Counted from the first letter of the stretch, positions 34,705 to 46,409 are shown. The stretch is DNA of 64,000 nucleotides from Pratylenchus scribneri (GCA_030063045.1 JAQSEB010000001.1:3410001-3474000), one strand, 5' to 3'. Notes: generated by a model from the sequence alone, not told the origin. Translations and numbers: made by a program.

Positions 34705-35497
34705 TATTTTCGCAATTCCTCATAATATTCTAAAAAGTGAAGAAGTTAAAAACTATTCAGTTAGTGTTGATCAAATTATTTTTTATCTTAGCGAAGCCTC
34801 ATTCCTGATAAACGAAATGATATCAGATAAAAACAGCACAAAAAAGCATTTCTTTCCAGAAATAGAGAAAAAAAATAAGAAAAGAACTAAAAAATATGAT
34901 TTGAAAATATCATCACGGGATTGCTGGACTAGTGTTAGTTCCAAAGGTTTCTAACTTCGTTGAAGAAATGAACACGGATCAGTTGTTAAACTCCATTCAA
35001 AATTTATTAGAAGAAGTGGAAAAATTTCTTGAAAAGTGTTACTCGCTTTTTCCGGTTAGAGGACAACCTTGTCCTGCGCCTATTCTTTTATCCGATTTTT
35101 TCGCAGAAAACGGACTAGTTGATGATCAGGAATTTCGATTTAGTGGATTAAATGATTTAGAAAAAATAGGTTGAATAATTGAAAACACTAGATTACTTCA
35201 GAACGGAATAGGGTGCTTTAGAGGAATGATCCCATTTCAGATTACAAATCCTCGTACTGGTTTAAACTATAACGAAGAGCTTATTTCTTTAAAAAGAAAA
35301 ATTGAGAGTATTGTTAATTTTAATTTACTACCTGAAAATATTAGAATAGAAATAAAGAGATGCAAAATTTTTGTTGATGGAAGAGTTAATATTTTTTTTT
35401 GAAAACCAAAGAGCAACAAAGAGAATATATAGTATTTAGGACTCTTGTTATTGCTCCCTCCCAATCTTTTTGATGATCTACGTGGTTTAATAAATAA

Positions 35498-35958
35498 CCC
35501 TTGATTTTAATAATTTTTTGTTTCTCTCTGTATCCCTCAAAGTGAGATCTTTACAAAATTTACAATTTTATATAAATCTTCATTGTTTTGGCCTTGAAAA
35601 ATTTTTTTATTTTAATTTCGAATAGATATTTTTTCGGATGAAAATAAGAAAAATATCAAAAGAAGTCTTTCAAAATAAATGGACATTTATTCCTTAAAAA
35701 GTAGAATCACATTGAGTAACTCGATTACATTAAAAAAATAGTCTTGAAAGAAAGAAATTTTTGTAGTCTTTTAACAGTTCTTTTTTTTTTTGTGATTCCG
35801 TTATAGAAAGAGAAGAATCTGACTGTAAAGAATAATGATCGTCTTTTTCCTATTTTAAGAACTTCCTAATTTTTTCTTCTAGTTCTAACTTCTGTAAACT
35901 TGTTAAACTTGTTTTTTGTTAATTCTGAAAACACGCTGTTAACAAAGCAAAGATCTGT
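35498..35958. other. AT-rich bacterial-like tail without recognisable gene
   Basis: Composition matches the preceding bacterial-type DNA (long A and T runs), but no frame longer than a few dozen codons is visible even with TGA read as Trp. It ends abruptly at a satellite monomer beginning TGATCAATAAATATATT. Confidence 0.6.
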
Positions 35959-36206
35959 ATGTTGATCAATAAATATATTTTAAAAAATTTTTAAACCCTG
36001 CAAAAATTTACATATTGAGGGAAACTAGTAGAATTAGATCAATAAATATATTTTAAAAAATTTTTAAACCCTGCAAAAATTTACATATTGAGGGAAACTA
36101 GTCGAATTAGATCAATAAATATATTTTAAAAAATTTTTAAACCCTGCAAAAATTTACATATTGAGGGAAACTAGTAGAATTAGATCAATAAATATATTTT
36201 AAAAAA
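35959..36206. repeat. 72/73-bp satellite, short right-hand remnant
   Basis: About 3.4 monomers of the AGATCAATAAATATATTTTA type, the same family as 1-26,393. It closes the bacterial-type segment on its right side. The last monomer is truncated after TTTTAAAAAA. Confidence 0.95.
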
Positions 36207-36596
36207 TACGAATTTTATACCATTTTGATGTCGTCATTCTTCTAATTGACTTTAAAGAAATTCTAACCCAAAATATTTAAATATTAAAAGTTATGAATAA
36301 AAATGTAAAAATCGCATCAAAATTCAGCCAAATCCGTTACCTGCGCACTTTCAAACAGGTAATTGGCCTAGGCAAACTCGCGCAGTCTTAACATATTATA
36401 TAGCATTTTGTAGCACCCATTGTTCTAATTGACTCTAAAGAAATAAATATTCAAATACAAAAAAATATAAACCAAAATGTAAAATATCCCATCAAAATTC
36501 AACCAAATTATGACCCACGCACAATTTAAAACTCGCAAATGGCCTAGACAACACGCTGCCTAAACATATTATTCCAAAGCATTTTTGGGGTAAAGC
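36207..36596. repeat. Two diverged ~190-bp tandem copies
   Basis: Segments 36,207-36,410 and 36,411-36,596 share the order of several motifs: TTCTAATTGACT-TAAAGAAAT, ATCAAAATTCA-CCAAAT, and GCAAATGGCCTAG/TAATTGGCCTAGGCAA-type blocks followed by TAAACATATTAT or TTAACATATTAT. They are clearly related but diverged. No coding frame. The following 170 bp up to the GoLoco gene has no feature I can name. Confidence 0.6.
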
Positions 36597-36772
36597 ATTC
36601 AATCAGCTATTCGACACAATCCACCCAAAGGATGCTACGGGTCAAATCTTCCATACCGTTAGTGGTAACCCCTCAAGTAAGATGGACCAAAATTTCTCCA
36701 CCATTAGTATATGATGAAGATGGAAATATTCTGCTTCGATTTTATCAAGAAAAAAGAATTAATTTATACATT

Positions 36773-38131
36773 TTATTTTGCTGAAGTGGAATTGGTTTTC
36801 TTTGCTTTCTTTTTACTTCCTTTTTTCTCCAACATTTTTCCACTTTGAATGTCATTGTTTTCTGTCTTTCTACCGCCTAATTCCGAACGCTGATCCTGAT
36901 ATAATAAATATAAATTGTATTAAAAAATAAACAATGTTATTCTCCACCTCGAGTCTTCCTCCTTGATAGGACATAATCAACTCATAAAGCTGATCATCCA
37001 TTGCCTTTTTGTCAATTCGTTCATTTGGTGCCCTTCTGCAGAAACATGAGATCTATTAAATAAATGGCATCGCTTACAGGCTTAATCTCCGCAAAATTTC
37101 CTGCGTTTCATAATCAGAAAGAATCGGAGAAGCTCGTTGATCATCGTAACGGCTTCAAATGATTCAAATTTCACACAATTTTTTACAAACTAACCGACTC
37201 TGATGCATCATAATCATTGTGAGAAGCTGATCAGCATTTGCTAAATTGAAAGAAAATAAACTGTAAATAGAATAATTTCTATTTTCACGGACCATTCAGT
37301 CTCCTATCGTGCCCATCCTTTTGGTCATCTCCTCCTCCCCCATTTTGGACGTCATCTGCTGATGGAGCCGAAGGGAATTCTGCCCTCTGATCCTGTAGCC
37401 GATTGGCATTTAACCGTTCGATCAGCTCGAAGAATTCGTCTTCCGTAATTTCGGCACCGGGTTGTTTGTTTAGAAGGAAATGGAAAGGTTTCTGGTGGAA
37501 GAGATTTACAATTCATCACAGAAGAAATATTAAAAGTCTACTTTTGTATGGGACAATGCATCAATGTTGTTCATACTTTTACAAATTCGACTCATCAATG
37601 CGGCATCGAGCAGAGTTTTAGTTTTTGTGGTTGGCATCAGTAAATTGGTGCTGCACAGCGGGACACCTGCCCCCGGTTGAGGATGGTTCAACACGTCGTT
37701 GACATTGTTTTGGCCCGATTTGTTATGAATTGTTGCTGAGCTTGTTCCTATAAGTTGCAAAAAATGGGATCAATTCGAATAGAAGAACATACTTTTTGGA
37801 TAAAAATTAAATTCTAAAATCTATTCTAATCCTTAAACATAATCTTATCTAATTTCGCCTTTGCTTAAATCTGTTGTACTAATTGAACATTTTTGACCAA
37901 TTTACCATCTGACCCAAGTTCAAACAATAAATTTTCCTATGTGCATTGACTTTTCCATAGCTTACTTTCTCGTTCGAAATTTCGTATCAAGGATTCGAGC
38001 GACATGGAAAGTGAAAGGTTGGGGCAACTTCGATGTGCAGATGAATTATTGTTTTGCTTTTCATCCATTATTTGGGCTTCATTCTTTGATTTGTCACCGA
38101 TTAGTTCACTTTTGTCGGTTGAAGCGTGAAT
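36773..38131 (-). CDS. GoLoco-motif G-protein regulator (AGS3/LGN/Pins type), 3' exons
   Basis: GoLoco motifs bind GDP-loaded G-alpha-i/o and act in spindle orientation and receptor-independent G-protein signalling. Minus-strand exons that splice in phase: 38,131-37,966; 37,747-37,542; 37,491-37,293; 37,240-37,195; 37,152-37,078; 37,035-36,948; 36,895-36,773 (stop). Three motifs are clear: DEFFELIERLNANRLQDQR; ADQLLTMIMMHQSR joined over an intron to RYDDQR; and DDQLYELIMSYQGGRLE joined to DQR. The D-Q-R triads that contact nucleotide are intact, and two are assembled only by splicing. The C terminus is Lys-rich. Upstream exons, including any TPR repeats, are not resolved. A tiny ATG exon with donor GTAGGT near 38,577 is possible but unproven. 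Confidence 0.87.
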
Positions 38132-38169
38132 CTGTGGCAATTTTGGGAAATGGAAATAAATGACCAAAA

Positions 38170-41100
38170 TGGATTGGAAATTTGAGAGAAAATGAACTCA
38201 AAAATTGGGAATGGAAAATAAAGTTTTGAATTGACTAATTCTATTCAAAAAATTGGGGCCAAAATTTGCAATTTTATTTGAATAGCCGATATTTGTTCGA
38301 TAATAAAAACAGATTCCTTCATATCAAAATCCTGAAAATAATTTTATATTAGTAATTTCTGCTATGAAAGTGAGATTTTCCTTTCCTATTGGTGTCATGA
38401 AATTTTTTCCTTCGGAAGCACTTTCTAGGGTTTTTTCCTGCCATTAAAATTCTAAGAACAAAAAATTGTTTAGCGAATAATTTCTGAGTATAATTTAATT
38501 TCTTTTCCAGTTTTCCATTAAATTATTTCTATTCTGTCAGAGAATAAATAACTTTTTTACCTACCGAATCATTGTCCATTTTTAATGATGTATTTAAATG
38601 TGGAAGGTGGAAAAGTCTTAGTTAATCAAATTTTATATATTGATAATCCTCTGAAATTTGAGAATTTTAATATTAATTTTTAAAGTTTTCAAAATATTAT
38701 TCCAATCCAATTTTTCGTTTCGCTTTATGAACGAATTGGAAATTTGCCCCTTTTTGACATTTTCCAAAAAGCCATATCAATTTGGGGGAGGGAACACTGG
38801 GGTAAAGGCATTCTGGCCAACGAAGTGTTGGCCCAAACTGGGTTTTTTTTATATTGCCAACATTCATATTCATTCATAGCGTGAGGAAATCAATACTCGC
38901 GTGAAGTGTTCCCCTGGGGGTTTAATATATGAATAAAAGAGAGGAATGGGGGAAGGGGGTGTTCCCGTTGAATTCATCCATCCATTCGGCACATTTTTGG
39001 TTGTGGTCGTGTCAAATGCCAAATAAGACAAATGCCGTCTAATTCCATTATATATGCGGCAGCACACATTCACCCTTATAGGGACAAAAATGTTTGTGTT
39101 GGAAATATCTGCTGAAATTTGCCACAAAATGAATGAATGAATGAATGAATGAATGGAATATGTCCGAAAGCAAAATTGTTCTGCTGGATGGGAGGAGGAC
39201 GGCATTCATTGAAAGGCCTTTCTTCCTTTCTTTGCATTTTAAAAAGGACACAATTGTGGCCAACAATGTGTCTTTGGTCCAATGCTTGGCCACGACACCA
39301 ATCTTCTGAATTGACTTGGGGGCAAAAATATCAAAGAAAGAGAGGAAAGGCTACGGTAAAAGAAAAAAAAAGAAGATTGGAAATGGAATTGGGCAAATTC
39401 TCTCAAAAACATTTTAATATTAGTTGAATTAATTTTATCCATGATGAGAGAGAAAATATTGCATTAATTTGGCCAATAAATCTAACCGATTTTTTGACAT
39501 TTTTGGGCCAAATGAACAAATCTACGGTGGCTAAATAAATATAAATTGTCCATCATTCCGAAATCAATGATCACAAATTAAATTTTTCAATGTTTACCAA
39601 CATAGTTCTCTGGTCTAATTTCAATGATGTTCCTCAAAAAAATAATTTTAATTCTTTATTATTAAAAATTGCCTTTTTCAACAACATTTAATTGTCGGGT
39701 ATATTTCCCCGCATTTTTGACATCTTTATTATTACCGAATTCCACTCTCCTTGGTCGAATATTGAGAATTAAAGATTGTAATGGACTTACAAAAAGTTTA
39801 AACCCAAATAAATTGATAATATCGATGTGAAAAAAAATCATTCGAAAAACCAATATTTTGCCATAAATTTTAATATTATTAATGAGAATGGATTAACAAT
39901 TTATTAGCAAATATATTTCTAATTGAAGAGAAAGGCATTTAGGAGAGTTTAATATAAATGAATTATTATTATTTTTGTCGTGAAGATAAAAAGAAGGATT
40001 ATGATATGACATTTATCAACATGAGAGAAAAAGAGTTTTGGCCAATTGCAAAATTTCCAAATTATCCCACGTATCCAATTCCAGCTATTGGAAATTGCTT
40101 CCTTTCAACTACAATCCCTCCCTTTTTCCCTTCACAAAATGAATCCTTTTGGGAATTGTTGGGAGTTGTTTGGGGAGGATATTGCTTTTGGTTGGGAATA
40201 ATGGATGACTGAATCTGGCCAAAAAAATGTATGGAAAAATAGACATATTGACGGGGGGAATGGGAGAGTTGGATGGCATTGGCATTCGACAACATTTAAA
40301 GAAGGATAGCAATAATATTGGCTAACAAGGTGGGATGGATGTTATCCAAGGACCATTCTCCCTTCCCTCCTCCAAATGAACCACCCAACAAAGGTGCCAA
40401 AAACACACAAAAGGCGAACAAAACCAACTAATATATTCCTGGCCATTTTCTTTGCTATGGCAGCCAATTTAGAAGGGAAGTGGGGGGTTTGGGGGAAATT
40501 GCCGGAATTTGGAAAGAAATGCCCCAAAAAGAAGGTTGAACAAAAAGAGGAGGGGGAATGGGCATTCGACTGGCAAATGGCATTCCTCCCGGCTTCCCCC
40601 CTCACTCCCGTCTCCGGATAATTACCCAAGACTGAGTGAAGATAAAAGGGGGAAATGGACAGAAGCAGCAGCAGAGGCACATTTTGGCCAAAGCCAAGTG
40701 AAAAAGGCGAAGAATAAACACACTTATATAGGCCAAAAAGGGGAAGAGGGGAATGGAAATGGATGGAAGAGAATGCCGGCTAATGACACCCAAAGGGCGA
40801 GCAATGTGGCCAAATGATGAGATGGGACTGGGACTGGGTTGAGGGGAATTGCGTAAAGGGAAAAAAGATGGACTCTCGACGAAGATGGAAATGGCGTTTT
40901 TGTGGCACAAAATTGGGACAAAAAAAATGGGGGAGGGGAAATTTGTCAGAGGCAAATAATTATATTTTTATTTTGTACTTTTTCCCTGGCCCAAATGGGA
41001 TGAGGAAGGTGGATGAACAAAATGATGAAAAAAGGGAGGATTTGCGCATTTTGAGAGGAAGACGTCAACAAAATATTAAAAAACATGTAAAAATCAAGTG

Positions 41101-41441
41101 GAAGAATTGTGGCCGAAAATGTGGAAGTGCAAACAAAAATTGGTTCACGTGGATATTTGATTTGAATCATTGGAGGAAAAAATGGAAATCTAGGAGAAAA
41201 ATGGGCCAATTTTGTGAAAAATAAGATAAAAAGGATGATATTGCCTTTGGGGCAAATTCCAATTCATTTTATATACTATCCAAATTTTCTACCATCCAAA
41301 TAAAATAATCCTTTTTCTTCTTCAAATCTAATTTAAATAATAAGCTAAAATTAATTTACGCTGAAAATATTAACAAAAATGATGCTAACAATAAATATTA
41401 AATAATAATTATTTCCTCCATTTCCTTCTCCTATTTTTTTA
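38170..41441. other. Gene-free region with purine-rich stretch
   Basis: No convincing exon chain on either strand. 38,170-38,600 may hold 5' exons or the promoter of the GoLoco gene. Six to seven AATG units (39,126-39,155) form a microsatellite. 40,300-41,220 is strongly purine-rich on the plus strand (many GGGAAATGG-type runs). Open frames there are compositional and show no domain. Confidence 0.55.
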
Positions 41442-42473
41442 TTAGACAATTTCTCCGCCATCATTTGTGCCCCTGGTTTTGCGTTTTTCTGAAAAAATAT
41501 TCACATTTTTAATGAAAAACAAATTCCCCAACCAGAATAGCGCGAAATTTCGGCATTTCTGCGGAATTTCATCATTCGCCTACGGCCATAGCCGGTGCCT
41601 AAAAATTTTGAAATTTCTAAATTTTTAAAAAAGAATTTTTCCACTCACATCCACAGCAACATGGGCAACAGCCTTGATGAAGAGGAAAGAAGGGGATTTA
41701 TTAAATAAAATTAAATTATTCGTTTTGGATCCAAAATGCTTCCGATATTTTTTTACCAATTTTGAGTCCTAATCCCATTTTCCCTCAATGATTTTGCTTG
41801 AGGTCACATCAAAAACTTACAGCAGGGAGCCCATTTGATGCAAGTGCATTCTGAATGAAATGGGAATTTGCCATTTTTAAAGTGAATGAATTACCTCCAC
41901 AACAATTGCAACAACATGGATTGCAGCAACTACAACATTTGCAAGGGCAACAGCAGCAACAACATGGCTTACCTTATTAATGTTTAAATTTATAAACAAT
42001 TTTTTGTATTTATTAATTTATACTTATTAATTTATATTCATCCAATTTATCTGACCAATTTTAAACCCTCAAAACTAAATAGACTGCAATCTGCAATTTA
42101 ACTTGCCAAAAGTGTTCCCCAAGTTTTCTAATTTAAAAGAAGGAAAATCTCATATAATCTATTATTAAAATAAATTTAATAAAAAAAACACACAACAACA
42201 GCAGCAACATGAACGTTTTCCAATTGTTTTGGAGGAGGGTAAATTAATTGGAGTAGTTGCCGGATTGGTCATTTCCATCAACATTGCCGTTATATTGCAA
42301 GTCACATTTTGATGGGGAGGTGGATGTTGCTGTTGGGGAGGGGCTACGGTGTTGGGTTCATGGATGACAATGGATTCGTTCTTCGGCACTATTAGAAAGC
42401 ATTGGGCCGGGAAATAGTTGGCAACAATGGCCAAAATCAATGCAAGAAGGAGATGAAAGGAGATGGAGGCCAT
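41442..42473 (-). CDS. Secreted poly-cysteine protein, family member 1
   Basis: Function unknown. Five exons on the minus strand: 42,473 to about 42,194; 41,972-41,895; 41,672-41,649; 41,598-41,533; 41,488-41,442. The ATG at 42,473 opens a signal peptide (MASISFHLLLALILAIVANY) followed by a short Pro/His/Gln region with NVT and NIT sites, then a dibasic site GKRS directly before a run of Cys. The next exons give CKPCCCCCCPCKCCSCCNP, CCCNCCG and CCPCCCG, then a basic tail, GYGRRRMMKFRRNAEIS, ending KRKTRGTNDGGEIV. Introns interrupt Cys or Gly codons in phase 1, so each micro-exon can be lost or duplicated without a frame change. The tail closely resembles that of the gene at 59,421 (GYGRRKMMRCRRN). 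A longer upstream frame exists, but the ATG chosen is the one followed by the signal peptide. Confidence 0.82.
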
Positions 42474-43610
42474 GGAAAGAATATGTTGATTTGAATGAAA
42501 ATTGGACGGATGGTGGAATGAATGAATGGATGAACCCGATCGGGGGACAACCGAATGGAATTGGCCATTATTTAGCCACCGATCATCCTTTTTCTTTTCC
42601 CGGCAGTTGCTGAAAACGCGGCGGCAACTTCCATCCTCCAATTTCATTGTCCTATTCATTCATCAGTGTTCCCACTCTTAATCATTTTACTCCTCTCCAT
42701 TTTCCCCACCCAAAAATGAATGAATGGCCAAAACAATGGGAAATGAAAGAGAAAAGGAAGTTGATGACGATTAACATGACGAGTGACGATTAATGGCGAT
42801 GATGACCATCTTTGTTCACCACAAAATTATCCATTCATCGTTTTGTCCATTTTTGGACATTTGTTATTTATATTCGCGCATTGAAAGGACAAGCGAACAT
42901 TCCCTCCTCCCCCTTTTTTGCAGATTCCATTTATTTCTTCATAAACAAATGTTGTCGTCATTAGCAATTGGCCAAATATATTCACAAACAAAAAGGCAAT
43001 TTGGCTAGCATAAATTTTTCTGAGAAACGCTTTTAATTTTTCTACTGTTCTCATTAAAAGGATTACTCATCAGATTAACCATTTAATCATTTTTTTGGCC
43101 TCTAATTTTTGATGATTTTTCCTTCCTTTTGAAAACTTGAGAATAAAAAATACTTCCTCCGGGAACCGGTAAAGGTATGAGGACATTGAAGGCCGCCATT
43201 TGAATGTTTGTTTGTCCGAAAATAACTTCCCTTTTTGGACTGGTCAATTTCCTCCTCCTCTCATATTTATATAAAGTGCACATTCATCCATCTGTTTTTT
43301 TTTGAGTTGTTCCCCACCCAAAAGATATTTGCATAAAATGAATTAATTGAATGGGAAGATGGGATCGGAAGGAAGAGGAAGAGGAAGAGGATGATGAGGG
43401 CGGAGCAGCCAATCCTCCTTTTTGGATGAATATAAGCCCGGTTGCCTTCTGGCCAAAAACAGCGCGCAATCGACTCATTCCCAACCATGGGATATAAATA
43501 TTTTCGGCGAGAACAATTCCAACCCTTTTCTAATTCATTTATATTAATAATCTCACATTTTGTTTAGGCCATTTTCCCATTAATTAATTCATTTATTCAA
43601 TTAATATCAA
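42474..43610. promoter_or_regulatory. Divergent intergenic region between poly-Cys genes 1 and 2
   Basis: Must contain the promoters of two oppositely oriented genes. Visible candidates: CCATCTTTGTTCAC (42,807), also found upstream of the gene at 59,421; TTATTTATATTCGCGC (42,865); a TATA-like CATATTTATATAAAG (43,262); and GATGAATATAAGCCCGG (43,424) 170-190 bp before the plus-strand ATG. No coding exon recognised. Confidence 0.45.
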
Positions 43611-44970
43611 ATGGGTCTGCTCTTCCTTTTTTCCCTTTTCCTCCTACCGTTGCTCCATTTGAGGGTTGCCGATGCCGGCTGCTGCTGTTGTTGTTGCCCC
43701 AGGTCAATACCCTCGTATAATCCTTAAATCATTCCCAATTTTAGTTGTTGCTGTAAACCAATCATCATCAAATTGCCGCCACCCCCAGTCAAGGTAGGAA
43801 CAATTGGCCCGAAAATGCCCTACAATCTAAATTTCAGCTTTGCCCTTGCTGTTGTGGCTGTTGCTGCTGTAAGTTAAACATTCTTTCTTAATTTCCAATT
43901 CATTCCCCCTTTCATTTTCAGGCAAACCGTGTTGCTGCTGCTGTTGTACCATTCCACCCTACCACTCCCTTCATTTACCCCCATTTTAATTTAAGGCCCA
44001 TGCTGTTGTTGCGGCGGTGGTGGTGGCCGAAAGAAGCGTAGCGTGGTCGATTTGATGGCCAAGAAATTCTCGGATGTACTTTTGCCACAACTCAACCAGG
44101 ATGCCTTATTGCCCATTGGAGGAGGATGCGGTGGCCAACAAACATTGTCGGCCCTTGCCCCTCTCCACACACTTTGCTCACAAATTCCACCGGCACAAAG
44201 GGTAATAAATATATTGGGAATAAAAAGATGACTTAATAATTTTTGTCTCTGCCAAATTTTCGATCAATTCCATTTTTTGATAATCAAATAAAATAAAATC
44301 CAATATTTAGGGCCCAGCATGCCAACAAATCACCTCTCAACAATTCCCTCTGAGCCAGAACATTTTCAATCAGCAGCCTGCCAGCACTATGCTTGGCTCC
44401 AATGGCGCAAATGGCGGTGAATTCGATTGCCAATGTGGAGGAGGGAATTGCCAGGCAGGATCTTGCGCTGGTTGCACCAATGGGGCTGGCGGAAGTCAAT
44501 GTGCCGGAGCAAATTGTGGTGCCGGATCATCGGCCGGAAATGTTGGGATGGGTGCTGCGCACAATGCTGGCGGATGTCCGGGTTCCAGCGGCGTTTCCCT
44601 TTGCCCCGGGAATGGAGGAGGACAAATGGGCAATGGCAACATTTTCCAGCCGGTGAATGGAGGGAGCGAAATGGATGGCTCGCAGGCATTCAATTATGCC
44701 CAAAATTTTGCTGCCTCCTCGCCTTGCGGCGGCGGAAATGGTGGTCGAAAAAAGCGATCCCTGCTTTTGTTGCGAAAATTCGTGAAGGAGCCAACTGCCA
44801 TTTCGGGTTGGATTTTGGAAAATTACTTTGAATTTACTATTATTGTTGAAGAAAATGGGACCGAGGAAGAACGAAAAGCTGCAAAAAGAGAGGCAAAGAA
44901 TCAGAATCAGTCATTGGTATTCCGAAACAATTTGGAATTCGTAGTCAGACAATCGCCACAGAATTTATGA
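43611..44970 (+). CDS. Secreted poly-cysteine, Gly-rich protein, family member 2
   Basis: Function unknown. Exons: 43,611-43,702; 43,745-43,793; 43,838-43,868; 43,922-43,945; 43,996-44,201; 44,311-44,970. The signal peptide (MGLLFLFSLFLLPLLHLRVADA) is followed by GCCCCCCP, then SCCCKPIIIKLPPPPVK, LCPCCCGCCC, CKPCCCCC and CPCCCCGGGGGRKKRS. The RKKRS is a furin-like site. The C-terminal part is long, with VVDLMAKKFSDVLLPQL and a Gly/Cys/Asn-rich stretch (GGEFDCQCGGGNCQAGSC), then a second basic site, RKKRS, and a helical Glu/Lys-rich end. Small exons split a Cys codon as T|GC. It is the longest family member. The last exon could have been acquired separately, because no other member here shows the Gly-rich domain. 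Confidence 0.85.
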
Positions 44971-45482
44971 ATGAAGGAAGAATGATGGAGGATAATAAAT
45001 TTTTGGATGAATGTTGATAATCTTTTTAAATTTATTTATTTATTAGAAAAAAATAGTCACAAGTTAAAAGTAGCAAAGAAAACTTTTGTGAAATTATGGT
45101 TTTTTAATATAATATTGTTTGCGCCTTTGTTGTTTTATAAATTATTGAAAATAAATATAGTTTATTTGTAAAGTAATTGTAAATTTGGTCTTTACAGAAT
45201 CATTAAAAATGAAATTAATGATTAATGAAGTATTGAATTTGAATGGCATTAATTAGCCTCTTTTATAATTAAAATTCAATATTCAATACAGTATCATCAA
45301 TTTATTCTGAACTGTGATTCACAAATGTTCACTTTCACTACCAATTTTCACATTTTTAATAAGTTTTTCGCTACAATTCATTCTCATCAATTTACAATTT
45401 GATTATAACAGATTCACTCAAAAATGCAAACATTATTAGTTGTCAATAAGCCTTTAGGGCTTGGCAATGAATAAACACTTGC
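44971..45482. other. 3' flank of poly-Cys gene 2, no gene seen
   Basis: AT-rich DNA with several AATAAA-type poly(A) signals just after the stop (44,993-45,000 region). Nothing else is recognised up to the fold-back element. Confidence 0.5.
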
Positions 45483-46040
45483 TTACTGTCACAAAACGTC
45501 CGGGGTCGATTCCACAATAGACAAAGGGCGGTGCAAATATGGGCGATTCCACAATGGTGCAAATATAAAGTTTTTGGCTTCTAATAAATCAGAAACCGGT
45601 TATAGACCCTAGAAACCTTATACCATTTTGTAGATCTCATCGAGACGCATCGATTGGTATATAATTTGCCATGGTTTGGCCAAAAATAAGAAAGTTAAAA
45701 CCAAAATCTGGAAAAATGGTTTAATACTCTTTTATTTTGACCCAATCATGACAAAATATATACCAATCGATGCGTCTCGATGAGATCTACAAAATGGTAT
45801 AAGGTTTCTAGGGTCTATAACCGGTTTCTGATTTATTAGAAGCCAAAAATTTTATATTTGCACCATTGTGAAATCGCCCATATTTGCACCATTGTGGAAT
45901 CGCCCATATTTGCACCATTGTGAAATCGCCCATATTTGCACCATTGTGGAATCGCCCATATTTGCACCATTGTGAAATCGCCCATATTTGCACCATTGTG
46001 GAATCGCCCATATTTGCACCATTGTGGAAGACCTAGCACC
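45483..46040. mobile_element. Fold-back MITE with a terminal 26-bp minisatellite
   Basis: Two long inverted arms (about 45,575-45,662 and 45,758-45,845), near-perfect complements containing GTAGATCTCATCGAGACGCA, enclose a ~95-bp loop. Outside the right arm, seven copies of a 26-bp unit (CGCCCATATTTGCACCATTG plus TGGAAT or TGAAAT) run to 46,027. The left end carries one or two units in reverse complement (GGGCGATTCCACAATGGTGC). The element thus looks like a hairpin MITE with tandem repeats as termini, expanded on one side. The apparent frames (67 codons) only reflect the repeat. Confidence 0.8.
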
Positions 46041-46409
46041 TCACAAAAAGTTCAAATTTATTTCGATTCATCAAAAAAAAAAGACAAATTTGCCATTTTT
46101 AATGCAAATTTATATTGAATTATTACATCTAAATGCAAAAAAAAAATAAGGAGGTTAAAAGGAAAAGTGAATTAGTATGTTTAATGAGAGAAGGCACACG
46201 GCTATACGATACAGTAAAGTAAAAATCGGATTTAACAGAAGATTCAGAAATACAAAATAAAATCCGAATGAAGACATAAAAAATCTAAAATCGAATTAGC
46301 AAAAACAAGAAAGAATTGACAAAAACACAAAATAAATCAGTGTTAGCAAAAAGAAAATAAAAATCATTGTTTTCTGAATAGAATAAATTGTTTGTTTGGA
46401 TTAAATAAT

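Larger units (their letters stand above)
32229..35497 (+). pseudogene. Unidentified bacterial-type gene split by a transposon (UGA=Trp)
   Basis: I do not recognise the protein. The first part (ATG 32,229 to 32,626) is a charged, coiled-coil-like sequence with one TAA (32,340) and three in-frame TGA codons (32,439, 32,490, 32,580) that read as Trp (for example KYWSRQFE and LLEWRGMYPEK). At 32,626 it is cut by the TIR element carrying RPL31. Removing that element and one 9-bp target copy restores the same frame exactly, from HLTHYIF into AIPHNILKSEEVK at 34,714. The second part continues to about 35,497. It has a frame change in an A8 run near 34,868-34,875, further TGA codons (35,172; 35,471; 35,474) and another frame change in a T9 run at 35,392-35,400. 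Visible segments include GIAGLVLVPKVSNFVEEMN and FPVRGQPCPAPILLSDFF. Total coding length would be about 390 codons. Confidence 0.75.

Noticed and set aside
26394..35958. Mitochondrial origin (NUMT) for the TGA=Trp segment
   Set aside because: Nematode mitochondria also read TGA as Trp, but their genomes never encode aminoacyl-tRNA synthetases, TsaB or CE-clan proteases, and no respiratory or rRNA genes are present.
39958..41224. Several 80- to 136-codon frames in the purine-rich region
   Set aside because: Composition-driven, overlapping on both strands, without splice-compatible neighbours or recognisable domains.
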